This document shows positions 27,965 to 37,300 of a stretch of 64,000 nucleotides of DNA, piece after piece. Under the pieces are notes generated by a model that worked only from the letters and a program-made list of their open reading frames with translations, did not search any database and was not told the DNA's origin. Within the stretch, counting starts at the first letter, position 1; every line of letters begins with the position of its first letter. The DNA is from Brevibacterium picturae (GTDB lineage: Bacteria; Actinomycetota; Actinomycetes; Actinomycetales; Brevibacteriaceae). The position numbers and the translations under genes were made by a program. Where the stretch lies: positions 2,728,001 to 2,792,000 of the forward strand of contig NZ_LT629739.1 of NCBI RefSeq assembly GCF_900105045.1, written 5' to 3'.

Positions 27965-28671
27965 CTCGGCTGCTCGTCATCGTCAACCACATCGAATCCC
28001 AGCCGGGAATGCTCACGCAGTGGATGATCAGCGAGAACGTCGAGTTCGACCTGCGCATCGGCGGTGTGTCCCGACTTCCCGAGCCGAGCGCCCTGAATGG
28101 CTACGACGGGCTGATCATGCTCGGAGGCGGATACATGCCCGATGAGACCGATCGTGCTCCCTGGCTCGAGGCCGAGGCGCGGCTGTCACGGCAGGCGCTG
28201 GAGACGGGCCTGCCGCAGTTCGGCATCTGCCTCGGCGGCCAGCTCATCGCCCATGTCATCGGCGGTGATGTGCGGGCACGCACCGGGGCCCCGGAGAAGG
28301 GGTACACCTGGATCGACATGACTGCGGACGCTGCGCTGGACCCGGTGTTCTCCGCCATCGGAACACGCGCGGCCTTCGTCGAGAGTCATGTCGATCGGAT
28401 CGTCGATCTGCCGCCCGAAGCAACCCTGCTTGCGACCAGCAGTGCCTGCCGATTCCAGGCGTTTCGCATCGGCAATGCCTGGGGGACACAGTTCCATCCC
28501 GAGGCTTCGGGGCAGAATATCCGCAACTGGGATGCGAAAAAACTGCAACAATTGGGTTTCGATAAAGATACCCTGTTGGATCAGGCAGAGGAACGCGGCG
28601 AGGACAGTCGGCGAGACGCGAAGGCGCTCCTGACGGCTTTCCTCGACGTGGTACGCAACAGACACGAGTGA
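27961..28671 (+). CDS. Class I glutamine amidotransferase-like protein
   Basis: A 236-residue GATase1 domain protein. The nucleophile C90 sits in QFGICLGGQLIA and the His-Glu pair in TQFHPEAS (H179, E181), so the triad is complete. There is no synthetase partner domain. Stand-alone members of this group include gamma-glutamyl hydrolases. Overlap with the M19 dipeptidase gene suggests it hydrolyses gamma-glutamyl amides or peptides in the same pathway, which is inference. Confidence 0.85.
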   Translation: MTRLLVIVNHIESQPGMLTQWMISENVEFDLRIGGVSRLPEPSALNGYDGLIMLGGGYMPDETDRAPWLEAEARLSRQALETGLPQFGICLGGQLIAHVIGGDVRARTGAPEKGYTWIDMTADAALDPVFSAIGTRAAFVESHVDRIVDLPPEATLLATSSACRFQAFRIGNAWGTQFHPEASGQNIRNWDAKKLQQLGFDKDTLLDQAEERGEDSRRDAKALLTAFLDVVRNRHE

Positions 28672-28710
28672 TCGCGGGGATGCGATCGCATAGAGCAATG
28701 AGGAGTCATC

Positions 28711-30141
28711 GTGAGTCAGAGCGGTAACACCACCAAGGATGGTCCGGGGGCAGGGCAGCAGCCGGAGACCCTCAAGCGGGTCATGGGCCCCAAACTTCTG
28801 CTCCTCTTCATTGTCGGCGACATCCTGGGCACCGGCGTCTATGCGCTGACGGGCAAGGTCGCCGGACAGGTGGGAGGTGCCGGATGGCTGCCGGTCATCC
28901 TCGCCTTCAGCATCGCCGCGATCACGGCGTTCTCCTACATGGAGCTCGTCACCAAGTACCCGCACGCCGCTGGTGCCGCGTTGTACACGCACAAGGCCTT
29001 CGGGGTCCACTTCGTCACCTTCCTCGTCGCCTTCGCCGTCCTCAGCTCCGGAATCACCTCGGCATCGACGGCGTCGACGGTGTTCGCGGAGAACATGGCT
29101 GCCGGGTTCGGCTGGGACCTCCCTGCCACAGCCACGATGTGGATAGCGGTCGGCTTCCTCGCGCTTGTCGCGGCGATCAACCTCCGCGGTGTGAGTGAGA
29201 GCGTGTGGTTCAACGTGGTCCTGACCATGATCGAGCTCACCGGCCTGCTGTTGGTCATCCTCGTCGGGTTCTTCGCCCTCGGTTCGGGCAGCGCCGACTT
29301 CTCACGGGTGATGATCTTCGAGACCGCCGACGACAAGAGCATTTTCCTGGCGGTCACCGCGGCTACCTCGCTGGCGTTCTTCTCGATGGTCGGATTCGAG
29401 GACTCTGTGAACATGGTCGAGGAGACCAAGGACCCACAGGTCTTCCCGAAGATCATGCTCAGTGGTCTGACGATCACCGGCATCATCTACGTGCTGGTGT
29501 CGATCGTGGCCGTCGCCGCCGTACCGATCGGTGTGCTCAAGGAGAGCAAGACGCCGTTGCTCGAAGTCTTCGAAGCCGGTGCTCCGGGCCTGCCGATCGA
29601 CGAGATCTTCCCGTTCCTGACCATGTTTGCGGTCGCAAACACGGCATTGATCAACATGCTCATGGCCAGTCGCCTGCTGTACGGGATGTCGAAGCAGAAC
29701 GTGCTGCCGCCGGTGTTCGCCAAGGTTTTCAAGGGGCGCCGTTCGCCCTGGGTGTCGATCGTCTTCACCACCCTCATCGCCTTTGCTCTCATCATCGCCG
29801 TCTCCACCTTCCTGCCGGAGAGTGTGATCGCGTCCCTGGGCGGCACCACGTCGTTGCTGCTTCTGGCAGTCTTCGCGGTCGTCAACTGCGCGGTTCTCGT
29901 GCTGCGTAAGAAGACAGTCGAGCACAAGCACTTCCGCGCACCCACCTACCTCCCATGGCTGGGCGTCGTCACCTGCCTGTTCCTCGTGGGGCCGTGGGCT
30001 CGCCTCGACGACCTCATCCAGTACCAGATCGCAGTGGCGTTGATCGGCATCGGCGTCGTCCTTTGGGCGATCACCTGGTTTTGGAACCGATCGGTCAAGG
30101 GCGCAAGCACCAAGTTCCGCAACCCTGAAGAGCTCTCGTGA
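28711..30141 (+). CDS. APC-superfamily amino acid permease
   Basis: A 476-residue, twelve-helix permease. The first helix has the APC motif FIVGDILGTGVYALTGKVAGQ, and the FSMVGFEDSVNMVEETKDPQ region matches the cationic/neutral amino acid transporter branch. GTG 28711 is preceded by GAGGAG. It is followed after 49 bases by a universal stress protein gene, a frequent pairing in actinobacteria. The substrate is not predictable. Confidence 0.9.
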   Translation: MSQSGNTTKDGPGAGQQPETLKRVMGPKLLLLFIVGDILGTGVYALTGKVAGQVGGAGWLPVILAFSIAAITAFSYMELVTKYPHAAGAALYTHKAFGVHFVTFLVAFAVLSSGITSASTASTVFAENMAAGFGWDLPATATMWIAVGFLALVAAINLRGVSESVWFNVVLTMIELTGLLLVILVGFFALGSGSADFSRVMIFETADDKSIFLAVTAATSLAFFSMVGFEDSVNMVEETKDPQVFPKIMLSGLTITGIIYVLVSIVAVAAVPIGVLKESKTPLLEVFEAGAPGLPIDEIFPFLTMFAVANTALINMLMASRLLYGMSKQNVLPPVFAKVFKGRRSPWVSIVFTTLIAFALIIAVSTFLPESVIASLGGTTSLLLLAVFAVVNCAVLVLRKKTVEHKHFRAPTYLPWLGVVTCLFLVGPWARLDDLIQYQIAVALIGIGVVLWAITWFWNRSVKGASTKFRNPEELS

Positions 30142-30190
30142 ACGCGGGTCGCACTACGCTTCAATCTGTCTCAACTAGTGAAGGTGAAAA

Positions 30191-30586
30191 ATGACCGTCA
30201 TCGTCGGTTACGTCAACAATCCAGCAGGTCATGCGGCTCTCGACAGGGGCATCGTCGAGGCGAAGAAGGACGACGTGAACCTCGTCGTCGTCAATGCCTC
30301 CCGATCGGCCGATCGCAGCGATGCCTACCGCCTCGGCGAGGGTGAGATCAAGTCGGTCCAGGACTATCTCTCGCGCTCGGGCGTGCAGGGGCAGGTGCTC
30401 ACGCGCGGTAGTGAGTACGACCCCGCCGAGCAGATCCTCGATGCCGCCGCCGAGGTGGGTGCTCAGCTGATCGTGCTCGGCACCAGGAAGCGGACCCCGG
30501 TTGGGAAGTTCCTCCTGGGATCGACGATCCAACGAGTCATCCTCGAAGCCGTCTGCCCCGTCCTCTGCGTGAAAGCCAGCCACTGA
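30191..30586 (+). CDS. Universal stress protein (UspA family)
   Basis: A single Usp domain of 131 residues. The ATP-binding signature appears as LGTRKRTPVGKFLLGSTIQR near residues 96-115, followed by VILEAVCPVLCV. It sits directly behind the permease gene and probably shares its transcript; a GAAGGTG site precedes the ATG. Confidence 0.9.
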   Translation: MTVIVGYVNNPAGHAALDRGIVEAKKDDVNLVVVNASRSADRSDAYRLGEGEIKSVQDYLSRSGVQGQVLTRGSEYDPAEQILDAAAEVGAQLIVLGTRKRTPVGKFLLGSTIQRVILEAVCPVLCVKASH

Positions 30587-30647
30587 GCTGAGGCGGCGGT
30601 CGGCGGGCGCCCGCCGAGCCACGGAATTCATCGTCGGTGGGCGCTCG

Positions 30648-31688
30648 TTACGACACTGCCAGCTGCGACACCGAGCTCATGATGAGTTCGGCGTTGACCT
30701 GGGCACCCACCATGACGCCGCTGGCCGCGCTCGCCACCACCATGGCCACGATATCCGTGCTGTTCCCCACCGCCCAGACACCGGGCACGTCGGTTGCCCC
30801 ATTCGCCTCGGCGGGTATCGACGAACCCAAACCGGTCGGGTGGTCGACGACAACGCCGCCGAGCTGCTCGAAGATTTCGCCGTTCGCGCGGAAATAGGGT
30901 CCCACGGCCAGAGCATCAAAGGTCATGTCCGGTCCGTTGATGCGCAGCGTGAGGCTGGTTGCTGTGCCACCTTGTGTGAGGCCGGTTGCGGTCGCGGAGC
31001 GTTCTACTGCTTCGACTGTGGCGTCGACGTAGGAAATGCCAAGCGTCTCGAGCATTTTCCCCTGTGCCTCGTCCGGCGCTGGAGCCGTGTGGCGCAGGAA
31101 GGTGACGCGGTCGCTGAGCTGGGAAAACATCATCGCCTGGTGGTAGGACATTGCAGTAGTGCCGATGATGCCGATGTTCTGCCCGCGAACCTCGTAGCCG
31201 TGGCAGTAGGGGCAATGGAGGACGGTCTCGCCCCACCCGTCTGCCAGTCCCGGGATGTCCGGGAGTACGTCGGTGAGGCCGGTTGCGATGATGATTCGCT
31301 TCGCCTCGATGGTGGTTGCCACCGACGTCTCGAGGACGAAGTTCAGCGACTCTGTTGCCTGCGCACTGTTGTGAGCACTGATGACTGAGCCGTCGACGAA
31401 CTGGACTCCGTACGCTTCGGCTTCCCGACGTCCCTTGGCCACGAGCTCAAGCGGGTTGATGCCCTCATGGCCGAGGACGTTGTGAGCGTGAGCGCTCGGC
31501 GCGTTGCGAGGGGAGCCGGCGTCGATGACGATGACGCTGCGCAGTGAGCGGGCCAAGGCGATCGACGCGGCCAGGCCACCGGCGCCTCCACCGATGATTG
31601 CCACCTCGGCGACGAGCTTCTGCCGGCTCTGCGGGTTCTGTGGCGTGGGTTGCGGCTGGGTCTGCGGCGTGGAGCATGATTCTGACAT
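30648..31688 (-). CDS. Thioredoxin-reductase-like FAD oxidoreductase
   Basis: A 346-residue flavoprotein. It has the FAD Rossmann motif IIGGGAGGLAASIALARS (about 31-48), a redox CPYC pair (C159/C162) in the usual thioredoxin-reductase position, and the C-terminal FAD segment VPGVWAVGNSTDIVAMVV. The second nucleotide motif (IGIIGTTAMSYHQA) departs from the usual GxGxxA, so NAD(P)H use is uncertain. It resembles the short thioredoxin reductase/ferredoxin-NADP reductase group. The start is ATG 31688 with AAGGA five bases before it; upstream in-frame ATGs give improbable N-termini. Confidence 0.85.
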   Translation of the reverse strand: MSESCSTPQTQPQPTPQNPQSRQKLVAEVAIIGGGAGGLAASIALARSLRSVIVIDAGSPRNAPSAHAHNVLGHEGINPLELVAKGRREAEAYGVQFVDGSVISAHNSAQATESLNFVLETSVATTIEAKRIIIATGLTDVLPDIPGLADGWGETVLHCPYCHGYEVRGQNIGIIGTTAMSYHQAMMFSQLSDRVTFLRHTAPAPDEAQGKMLETLGISYVDATVEAVERSATATGLTQGGTATSLTLRINGPDMTFDALAVGPYFRANGEIFEQLGGVVVDHPTGLGSSIPAEANGATDVPGVWAVGNSTDIVAMVVASAASGVMVGAQVNAELIMSSVSQLAVS

Positions 31689-32117
31689 TGCGGTCCTTGG
31701 CTTGTGGGGTGAGGAAGCGGGCATGTTTACAGTTTCGCCCGACAGCTGTCCGATGTGCAAGCAAGATTGCGTAATGGAAAAATGTTCGGGAAGAGATCCG
31801 TGGTCGGGATGCGTGCTTACGACACATTCCGGCATTTGCTCGAGCGTGGGGGAGTCCGCCTCAGGGCACGAGGTCGCCGAGGTTGCGGTTGGGTTGCTCG
31901 GTCATTTGAGGAGATGGGTGGCTGGCGTCCTCACCTGGGCTGACTTTGCCCTCACCTGACCTAGCCTAGTTCCAGGGGAGATCAATATAGAATATCGTCG
32001 AATAGTCCTACCGAACGATACAGGAAATAGAACAAAACTATGGACTTCTCGCCTATGATGAGAGTAAACTTGGAATCAAGCGGACAACAGAGCAGTTGAC
32101 GAACGGATTCCGAGACC
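31689..32117. other. Divergent intergenic region with A/T-rich section
   Basis: The stretch between the flavoprotein and DUF222-HNH genes. CCTCACCTG occurs twice in its middle (near 31930 and 31950). From about 31980 to 32090 it turns A/T-rich and contains TATGAT at 32054-32059, a possible -10 box for the HNH gene, with no clear -35. No gene is seen. Confidence 0.4.
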
Positions 32118-34406
32118 ATGACCCTCACCCCCGACCGCAAGCGCGTCAAGCAGAACAGGCGTAACGAACCTGCCTCTTCCGCTGTCCCTGCAGGTGAGGA
32201 AGAGGGCAACGAAGGCGAAGATTCTCCTACCTATCGAGAGCTCCTGCGCGAGGCCGGCTTCGACCTGGATGGTCATCCATTGGCAGATCGCTTCGATGAA
32301 GTAGCTTCGCCGCCTCCAGGCGAATTCGAATTCGCCGATGCAGGGCATCCTGCGGAACCTACAGAACATGCCGAACCCACGGAATCTGCAGGCGCCGGTG
32401 AACCTACTGAGCTCGATGAACACATTGAGCCGACAAGCCTCGACGAGCCCACAGAATCTGAGCGGAGAGCCCGGTGGGGTGGCCGAAGTCTGTGGGACGC
32501 GAGCGTTGACGATCAGGATGCGAAGGCCGAACTCAAGCGTCGTGCCGCAGAGCTGGACGCTGAAAAAGAAGAGTGGATGCGCAGGAAGGTCGAGGAGGCC
32601 GAGGCCGAACGTAGCGCCGACCAGGGCACCTCGGATAGCAGCGAAGAAGACTGGGCGGCTTCTCTGGACGCCCAGTCCGCCGCCGAATCGAATGGCGGAG
32701 TGCCCTCGTGCCGTCCCGGACGCTCGAGCGAGGTCGGCTCCGCTTCTGTACGGGGTGCCGTCACTGACTCCGACAGTGGCCCCACCTCGGAACATCCTCT
32801 TCTTGACGAGCACGCGTGGGCGAATCTTGCGCGCATCGCTCCCGAAGTCGTGAACAGCATCAATGGACTGCGGTCTCTCGCCGACGACTTCCAGGCGCTC
32901 AACCGTCCGATGAGTCCCGACGACGCGATAACAGTGGTGGACGGGCTGGAGACGGTCAATCGGTTGGTCGAATCGCTTTCGGTCGTGACGCTTTCCGTCT
33001 TCGAACGGGCAGGCACTCCCCGCGACTATGGGGCGAAGTCGACGAAGGCGCTGGTCCAGAATCGGCTCAACCTCTCCGAGCGAGAGGCGTACCGGCGATC
33101 CGACATGGCAGAACAACTTGGAGACCAGGTCAATTTCGGCGGGCAGCCGGTGGGCTCCAAATTTCCCGTGGTATCCGAAGCACTGCGCAATGGATCGCTG
33201 TCATCGACGCAAGCCAGCACAATCATCGGATGTTTGAAGGGTCTTCCATTACGAGTTGGTCAGGACGAACAGCTCAAAGCGGAACGAATCCTGGTCGAAA
33301 AGGCACCGGCGGTGCGTGTGAAGGACATCCAGCAGCTATTCAACGAGATCCTCGGATGGCTTGACCCTGATGGCGAATTCCCGGATGAGGCCACAAAACG
33401 TGATGACCTCTCGGTCAGCCTGCGCCAGCGTAAAGATGGCACCTGGGTCCTCAGGGGAATCCTCGATCCCGTGACGGGTGGCATCATGAGCGGGCACCTT
33501 ACCTCGCGAATCAAGGCCGAGGACAAAGAGACTTCAACTAACGAGAAAGACGGCGAAAAGGTCACAGACACAGCTACAGGCGCAGGCGCGCTGGCCACAG
33601 ATTCCACCTCAGCAGCCGACCAGGAAGTGGTCGACGTATTTAGACAAGTCCTGCAGGGCGAACGATCAGACGCGGTAGACCCGTCTTTGAACCTTGGCGT
33701 CGTTCTTCAGCCCAACGGTGGGTCGGATGATGCGAAGAAGGCGAGTGCCGAAGGTGACCAGGATGTGCCGCCCGGATACGGCGTGAGAGAAGATGGCTCC
33801 CTGGTAGCGATGGCAGGTCGCCAGCCGAGCGTGAAGAACAAAATCTACGAACGGTTCGCCACAATGATCGGCCGGATCGAAATGAAGCGAGTGATGGCGG
33901 GTTCACCCTTCGCGCTCGTGGTCACGGCAAAGGCTGAAGACCTTGCGGAGGGGGCCGGTCGCGCGGTCACCGACTCCGAGGCGGCGTTTCCGATGCAGAC
34001 AGCTTCCTACGAAGGACTGAACGGCTCAGTGTTCTTCCACCTCATGGGCGAAAAAACGAAGACCATGGAGCTCGCCACCGAGAGACGATTCGCCACCTCA
34101 AAACAATTGGCGATCATTTCCAGCAGAGACCAAGGGTGTACATTCCCCGGTTGTGACACTCCGCCGGGATGGTGCGACGCTCACCATATCGTTCCGTGGG
34201 CGAATGAGGGCACGACTGATGTCAATAATCTGACTTTGGCATGCGGGTCTCACCACCACCTGATCGACGATACGGATTGGCACACTGTGATGCTCAAGGA
34301 CGGCCGCCCCGCATGGGTACCTCCGGTATCGATCGATCCAGCCCGACGCCCGATCCTGCACGCACGATTCATTGCGAAAGAGATTACAGATACGCTTTTC
34401 GACTAG
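32118..34406 (+). CDS. DUF222 / HNH endonuclease (13E12-type) protein
   Basis: A 762-residue protein with a DUF222 region (about 230-500) and a C-terminal HNH nuclease motif (about 674-716): CTFPGCDTPPGWCDAHHIVP, then NNLTLACGSHHHLI. The first 230 residues are acidic low complexity with EPTE-type repeats and a charged coiled-coil-like stretch. Base composition is less G/C-rich than its neighbours. Proteins of this family are multicopy in Micrococcales and mycobacteria and have no settled role. There is no flanking repeat or integrase, so it is probably a resident accessory gene. Confidence 0.9.
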   Translation: MTLTPDRKRVKQNRRNEPASSAVPAGEEEGNEGEDSPTYRELLREAGFDLDGHPLADRFDEVASPPPGEFEFADAGHPAEPTEHAEPTESAGAGEPTELDEHIEPTSLDEPTESERRARWGGRSLWDASVDDQDAKAELKRRAAELDAEKEEWMRRKVEEAEAERSADQGTSDSSEEDWAASLDAQSAAESNGGVPSCRPGRSSEVGSASVRGAVTDSDSGPTSEHPLLDEHAWANLARIAPEVVNSINGLRSLADDFQALNRPMSPDDAITVVDGLETVNRLVESLSVVTLSVFERAGTPRDYGAKSTKALVQNRLNLSEREAYRRSDMAEQLGDQVNFGGQPVGSKFPVVSEALRNGSLSSTQASTIIGCLKGLPLRVGQDEQLKAERILVEKAPAVRVKDIQQLFNEILGWLDPDGEFPDEATKRDDLSVSLRQRKDGTWVLRGILDPVTGGIMSGHLTSRIKAEDKETSTNEKDGEKVTDTATGAGALATDSTSAADQEVVDVFRQVLQGERSDAVDPSLNLGVVLQPNGGSDDAKKASAEGDQDVPPGYGVREDGSLVAMAGRQPSVKNKIYERFATMIGRIEMKRVMAGSPFALVVTAKAEDLAEGAGRAVTDSEAAFPMQTASYEGLNGSVFFHLMGEKTKTMELATERRFATSKQLAIISSRDQGCTFPGCDTPPGWCDAHHIVPWANEGTTDVNNLTLACGSHHHLIDDTDWHTVMLKDGRPAWVPPVSIDPARRPILHARFIAKEITDTLFD

Positions 34407-34488
34407 TGCCAGGCCAGCACGGCAATGGGGAAGTGTGCCTCAGATCCCGTAGTCGAGGCGGAATGAACCTGGTGGGGTGGCTGTTGCC

Positions 34489-35568
34489 ATGAATATGGAG
34501 CTTTCTATTCTTGACCTTGTGCCGGTCCGTGTCGGACAGAGCACCTCAGATACATTCGCCGCTTCCCACGAACTCATCCAGTCCGCGGATAAGCTCGGAT
34601 ACACCCGCTACTGGGTAGCCGAACACCACAACATGCCCTCGATCGCTTCAACGATGCCAGGCGCCGAACTCATGTACCTCGGTCAGGGAACCGAACGTAT
34701 TCGCCTCGGATCCGGCGGAGTTATGTTGCCCAACCACGCTCCTCTGGCCGTCGCGGAACTCTTCTCCCTCCTCTCGGCGGTCTACGGTGATCGCATTGAC
34801 CTGGGAATCGGACGGGCGCCCGGGACGGACCCGATCACCTCGGCGGCAATGAGGGGCCACCTCGGCGAAGGGCGCATGGTTGATCGTGAGGGACAGACCG
34901 TCGACCCTGTCGAACAGTTCCCGCAGCACGTCATCGATACATTGAGCCTGATGACCCCCGAGGGCCTGCGCATTCCGCTCCACGGAGGACGCGAGCACGT
35001 TCTGCACGCGACGCCTGCGGCGGTCCCGGGAATACAGCCGCTGCCATGGCTGCTGGGTTCCTCCGGTTACTCCGCGCGCTTGGCTGCTCAACTCGGCATG
35101 CCATATGTCTTCGCCAACCACTTCGCGGCGGGTGCCACGACCGGAATGAAGATCTATCGCGACAACTTCACCCCGGGTGCCTACGGCGACGAACCGCAGA
35201 CCTTTGTCACGGTCAACGCTGTGGTCTCGCCGACTGAAGAGGAAGCGCAGCTGCGCTCGGAACCGTTCCTGCTGCAGATGTCTCGTATGCGGACCGGTGG
35301 GCGGATGGAACCACTGCGCTTGGCCGGCGACGATGTCCGGTCGGTCAGGACCGATCAGGAACGAATGGTCGGCGAAGAGATGTCAGAGAACTGGATCATC
35401 GGAGATGCCGCATCGGCAAAGGCGCAGCTCGAAGAACTCGCCAGCCGGTTCGAGGTCGACGAGATCATGATCCAGCCCGTCTCAGGAGCGATGGAGGGGG
35501 AGGACTTCCGTCAGGACGCCGCCCGGATCCAGTCCCTCGAGCTGCTGGCAGCCGAGTTCCTCAGCTGA
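34489..35568 (+). CDS. Luciferase-like (LLM class) flavin-dependent monooxygenase
   Basis: A 359-residue TIM-barrel flavoprotein of the bacterial luciferase superfamily, close to the MsnO8-like group: LSILDLVPVRVGQ start, TRYWVAEHHNMPSIASTMP, RIRLGSGGVMLPNHAPL and RIDLGIGRAPGTDP. Such enzymes use FMNH2 or F420 on small organic substrates, and the cofactor cannot be decided. ATG 34489 is preferred over GTG 34477. It stands alone between an HNH gene and a hairpin terminator. Confidence 0.88.
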   Translation: MNMELSILDLVPVRVGQSTSDTFAASHELIQSADKLGYTRYWVAEHHNMPSIASTMPGAELMYLGQGTERIRLGSGGVMLPNHAPLAVAELFSLLSAVYGDRIDLGIGRAPGTDPITSAAMRGHLGEGRMVDREGQTVDPVEQFPQHVIDTLSLMTPEGLRIPLHGGREHVLHATPAAVPGIQPLPWLLGSSGYSARLAAQLGMPYVFANHFAAGATTGMKIYRDNFTPGAYGDEPQTFVTVNAVVSPTEEEAQLRSEPFLLQMSRMRTGGRMEPLRLAGDDVRSVRTDQERMVGEEMSENWIIGDAASAKAQLEELASRFEVDEIMIQPVSGAMEGEDFRQDAARIQSLELLAAEFLS

Positions 35569-35619
35569 CAGCAACGGTCTGGTCTGACAGCAACGGCCTG
35601 AGCTGAACAACACCACATA

Positions 35620-35667
35620 TTGCACTGAAGGCGGCGCCCCGAGCTGAGGACGCCGCCTTCAGTGCAA
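35620..35667. terminator. Hairpin terminator with 17-bp perfect stem
   Basis: TTGCACTGAAGGCGGCG (35620-35636) pairs perfectly with CGCCGCCTTCAGTGCAA (35651-35667) across a 14-base loop. It lies 52 bases after the LLM stop. A 19-base direct repeat (CTGACAGCAACGG at 35565 and 35584) lies before it. Confidence 0.8.
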
Positions 35668-35758
35668 ATGCTCGCCCGAAGTCTCATCTCTATATCGATT
35701 CGGACAAGTGCACTTCTTTTCATCGCTGCGTCACGATATCCTGCCACAGTGTCGGCAT

Positions 35759-35941
35759 TGCTGACTGCTATGGAGCGGGCAGTAATATTGGCACGGTGCA
35801 GCGCTTCGACGCGCATGGGTTCGATCGATGTCGACCACAGAGTTCGATACCGGTCGATGCCATGGACGGCGGAGCATGCACACCGAATGACCTTCGGAGA
35901 CTTCCCCCACGCGGGAGTGACACCCGCAGACCGAAAGAGAA
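35759..35941 (+). promoter_or_regulatory. Promoter and long structured leader of the NlpC/P60 gene
   Basis: TTGCTG (35759-35764), 18 bases, TAATAT (35783-35788) form a plausible promoter. Transcription from about 35795 would give a leader of about 147 bases. Its end can fold as nested stems TTCGG/CCGAA (35893-35897 with 35931-35935) and GCGGG/CCCGC (35911-35915 with 35923-35927), just before the start codon. I see no match to a known riboswitch. Confidence 0.4.
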
Positions 35942-37033
35942 ATGATGCGTACCAAAATTGCTGTTTCGGCGGCACTTGGGCTCGGACTTGTATTCGGCGC
36001 AGGAACTCCTGCGCTGTCGAGCAGCCTGACGTCGACCGATGAAGAATCTGCAACCGATTTGGAAGCTGCAGTCGTCCCGGGCCAAGAGCTTGAGCGGATC
36101 ACTGACGGCAAGCTCGAAAAGGGCGAAACGGCCTACGTCGATGTCACTGTCGCCACCCTGTGGACCGATTCGAAAGCGCCTAGGAAGGTCGACAAGCCTG
36201 CCCTCGGCCATCCTGTCGACCTCGACAAATGGAACAAGAACCTGAAGAAGACCGATGTGCGGCGCGGTCTGACCGGCAAGGTCGAGACCCAAGCCGCATA
36301 CGGCTCTGAGGTCACTGTCCTCAAAACGAAGGGCGACTGGGCCAAGGTTGCAGTCAAGGCTCAGTCGACTTCCAAGAACAAGAAAGGCTACCCCGGCTGG
36401 CTGCCGAAGAAGCAGCTTGTTGAGAACGACCGTTTCGGTCAGCTCAAGGATGACCAGCCCCGGGCGGTCGTGACGAAGAAGAAGAGCGAACTCGAGGGCA
36501 TCGAATTCACGAAGGACACCGGTGCGGATGTCAGCTTCAATGTTGCTCTCCCGCTCATCGCTCAAGACGTCGACGATGTGCGCGTAGCACTCCCCGGCGG
36601 CGGCGCAGCGTGGATCGACTTCGACGACGTCGCCGTCTATGAATCCGATGGCAAGCCGGATAAGCCCAGTGGCGCCGACCTCGTCAAGACTGCGAAACAG
36701 TTCGACGGGCTGCGCTACCTGTGGGCCGGCGTCTCGTCGTACGGCTTCGACTGCTCGGGATTCACCTACAGCATCTACCGGGCCCACGGCATCGACATTC
36801 CCCGCGACTCGGGTGAGCAGGCCACAGCTGGCAAGAAGGTCTCCGAAGGCGATCTCAAGGCTGGCGACCTGCTGTTCTTCTCGACCAGCTCGGGAACCGT
36901 CCACCACGTCGGGATGTACGTCGGCGACGGCAAGATGATCCATTCTCCCAACGCGTCCAAAGACGTCTACGTCACCGACTGGAAGTCCTGGGACAAGGGC
37001 AATGAGTTCTCCGGCGCCCGCCGAATCATCTGA
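35942..37033 (+). CDS. Secreted NlpC/P60 peptidoglycan endopeptidase
   Basis: A 363-residue exported cell-wall hydrolase. Signal peptide MMRTKIAVSAALGLGLVFGA is followed by a cleavage region near residues 24-29. The middle (about 60-225) has two SH3-like parts with Trp and Gly positions (GDWAKVAVKAQ, YPGWLPKK). The catalytic NlpC/P60 domain (about 240-363) has C271 in GFDCSGFTYS and the histidine pair H321/H322 in VHHVGMYVG, plus MIHSPN. It should cut the D-Glu-diaminopimelate bond in murein stems. It has its own promoter with a long leader and is closed by a terminator. Confidence 0.92.
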   Translation: MMRTKIAVSAALGLGLVFGAGTPALSSSLTSTDEESATDLEAAVVPGQELERITDGKLEKGETAYVDVTVATLWTDSKAPRKVDKPALGHPVDLDKWNKNLKKTDVRRGLTGKVETQAAYGSEVTVLKTKGDWAKVAVKAQSTSKNKKGYPGWLPKKQLVENDRFGQLKDDQPRAVVTKKKSELEGIEFTKDTGADVSFNVALPLIAQDVDDVRVALPGGGAAWIDFDDVAVYESDGKPDKPSGADLVKTAKQFDGLRYLWAGVSSYGFDCSGFTYSIYRAHGIDIPRDSGEQATAGKKVSEGDLKAGDLLFFSTSSGTVHHVGMYVGDGKMIHSPNASKDVYVTDWKSWDKGNEFSGARRII

Positions 37034-37093
37034 GCCGGAGATTGAGCGGTCGGTTGGTCTCTGACCGACATTGACGCCGCAGAACAGTGCGAG

Positions 37094-37125
37094 GGCCGAT
37101 TCCCGGTTTCACGTGGGAATCGGCC
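37094..37125 (+). terminator. Hairpin terminator after the NlpC/P60 gene
   Basis: GGCCGATTCCC (37094-37104) and GGGAATCGGCC (37115-37125) form a perfect 11-bp stem with a 10-base loop. Confidence 0.75.
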
Positions 37126-37215
37126 TTCGGATTCAGCCGTGGGATTCGGCCTTCGCGCTTCTCGTCGCTCTCCTGCTCAATTGGTACAGCCTCAACTGGT
37201 GTAGCAGAGCCGGAG

Positions 37216-37300
37216 GAAGCGGTCAGCGGCGTAAACGAAGCAGCCAGCAGAGCCGAAGGAAGCAGCCAGCGGCGTGAGCGAAGCGGTCAGTGGCGTGAGC
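37216..37300. repeat. Four-copy 21-bp tandem repeat overlapping the pepN 3' end
   Basis: Units at 37216-37236, 37237-37258, 37259-37279 and 37280-37300, consensus GAAGCRGYCAGYGGCGTGAGC. The last copy contains the pepN stop codon. Confidence 0.85.

Noticed and set aside
32118-34406. HNH gene as a homing endonuclease or part of a mobile element
   Set aside because: The DUF222 architecture is a common resident family, and no integrase, terminal repeats or interrupted target are seen.
35795-35941. c-di-AMP (ydaO) riboswitch before the NlpC/P60 gene
   Set aside because: The conserved core with CAGCTAACC is not present, although position and length would fit.
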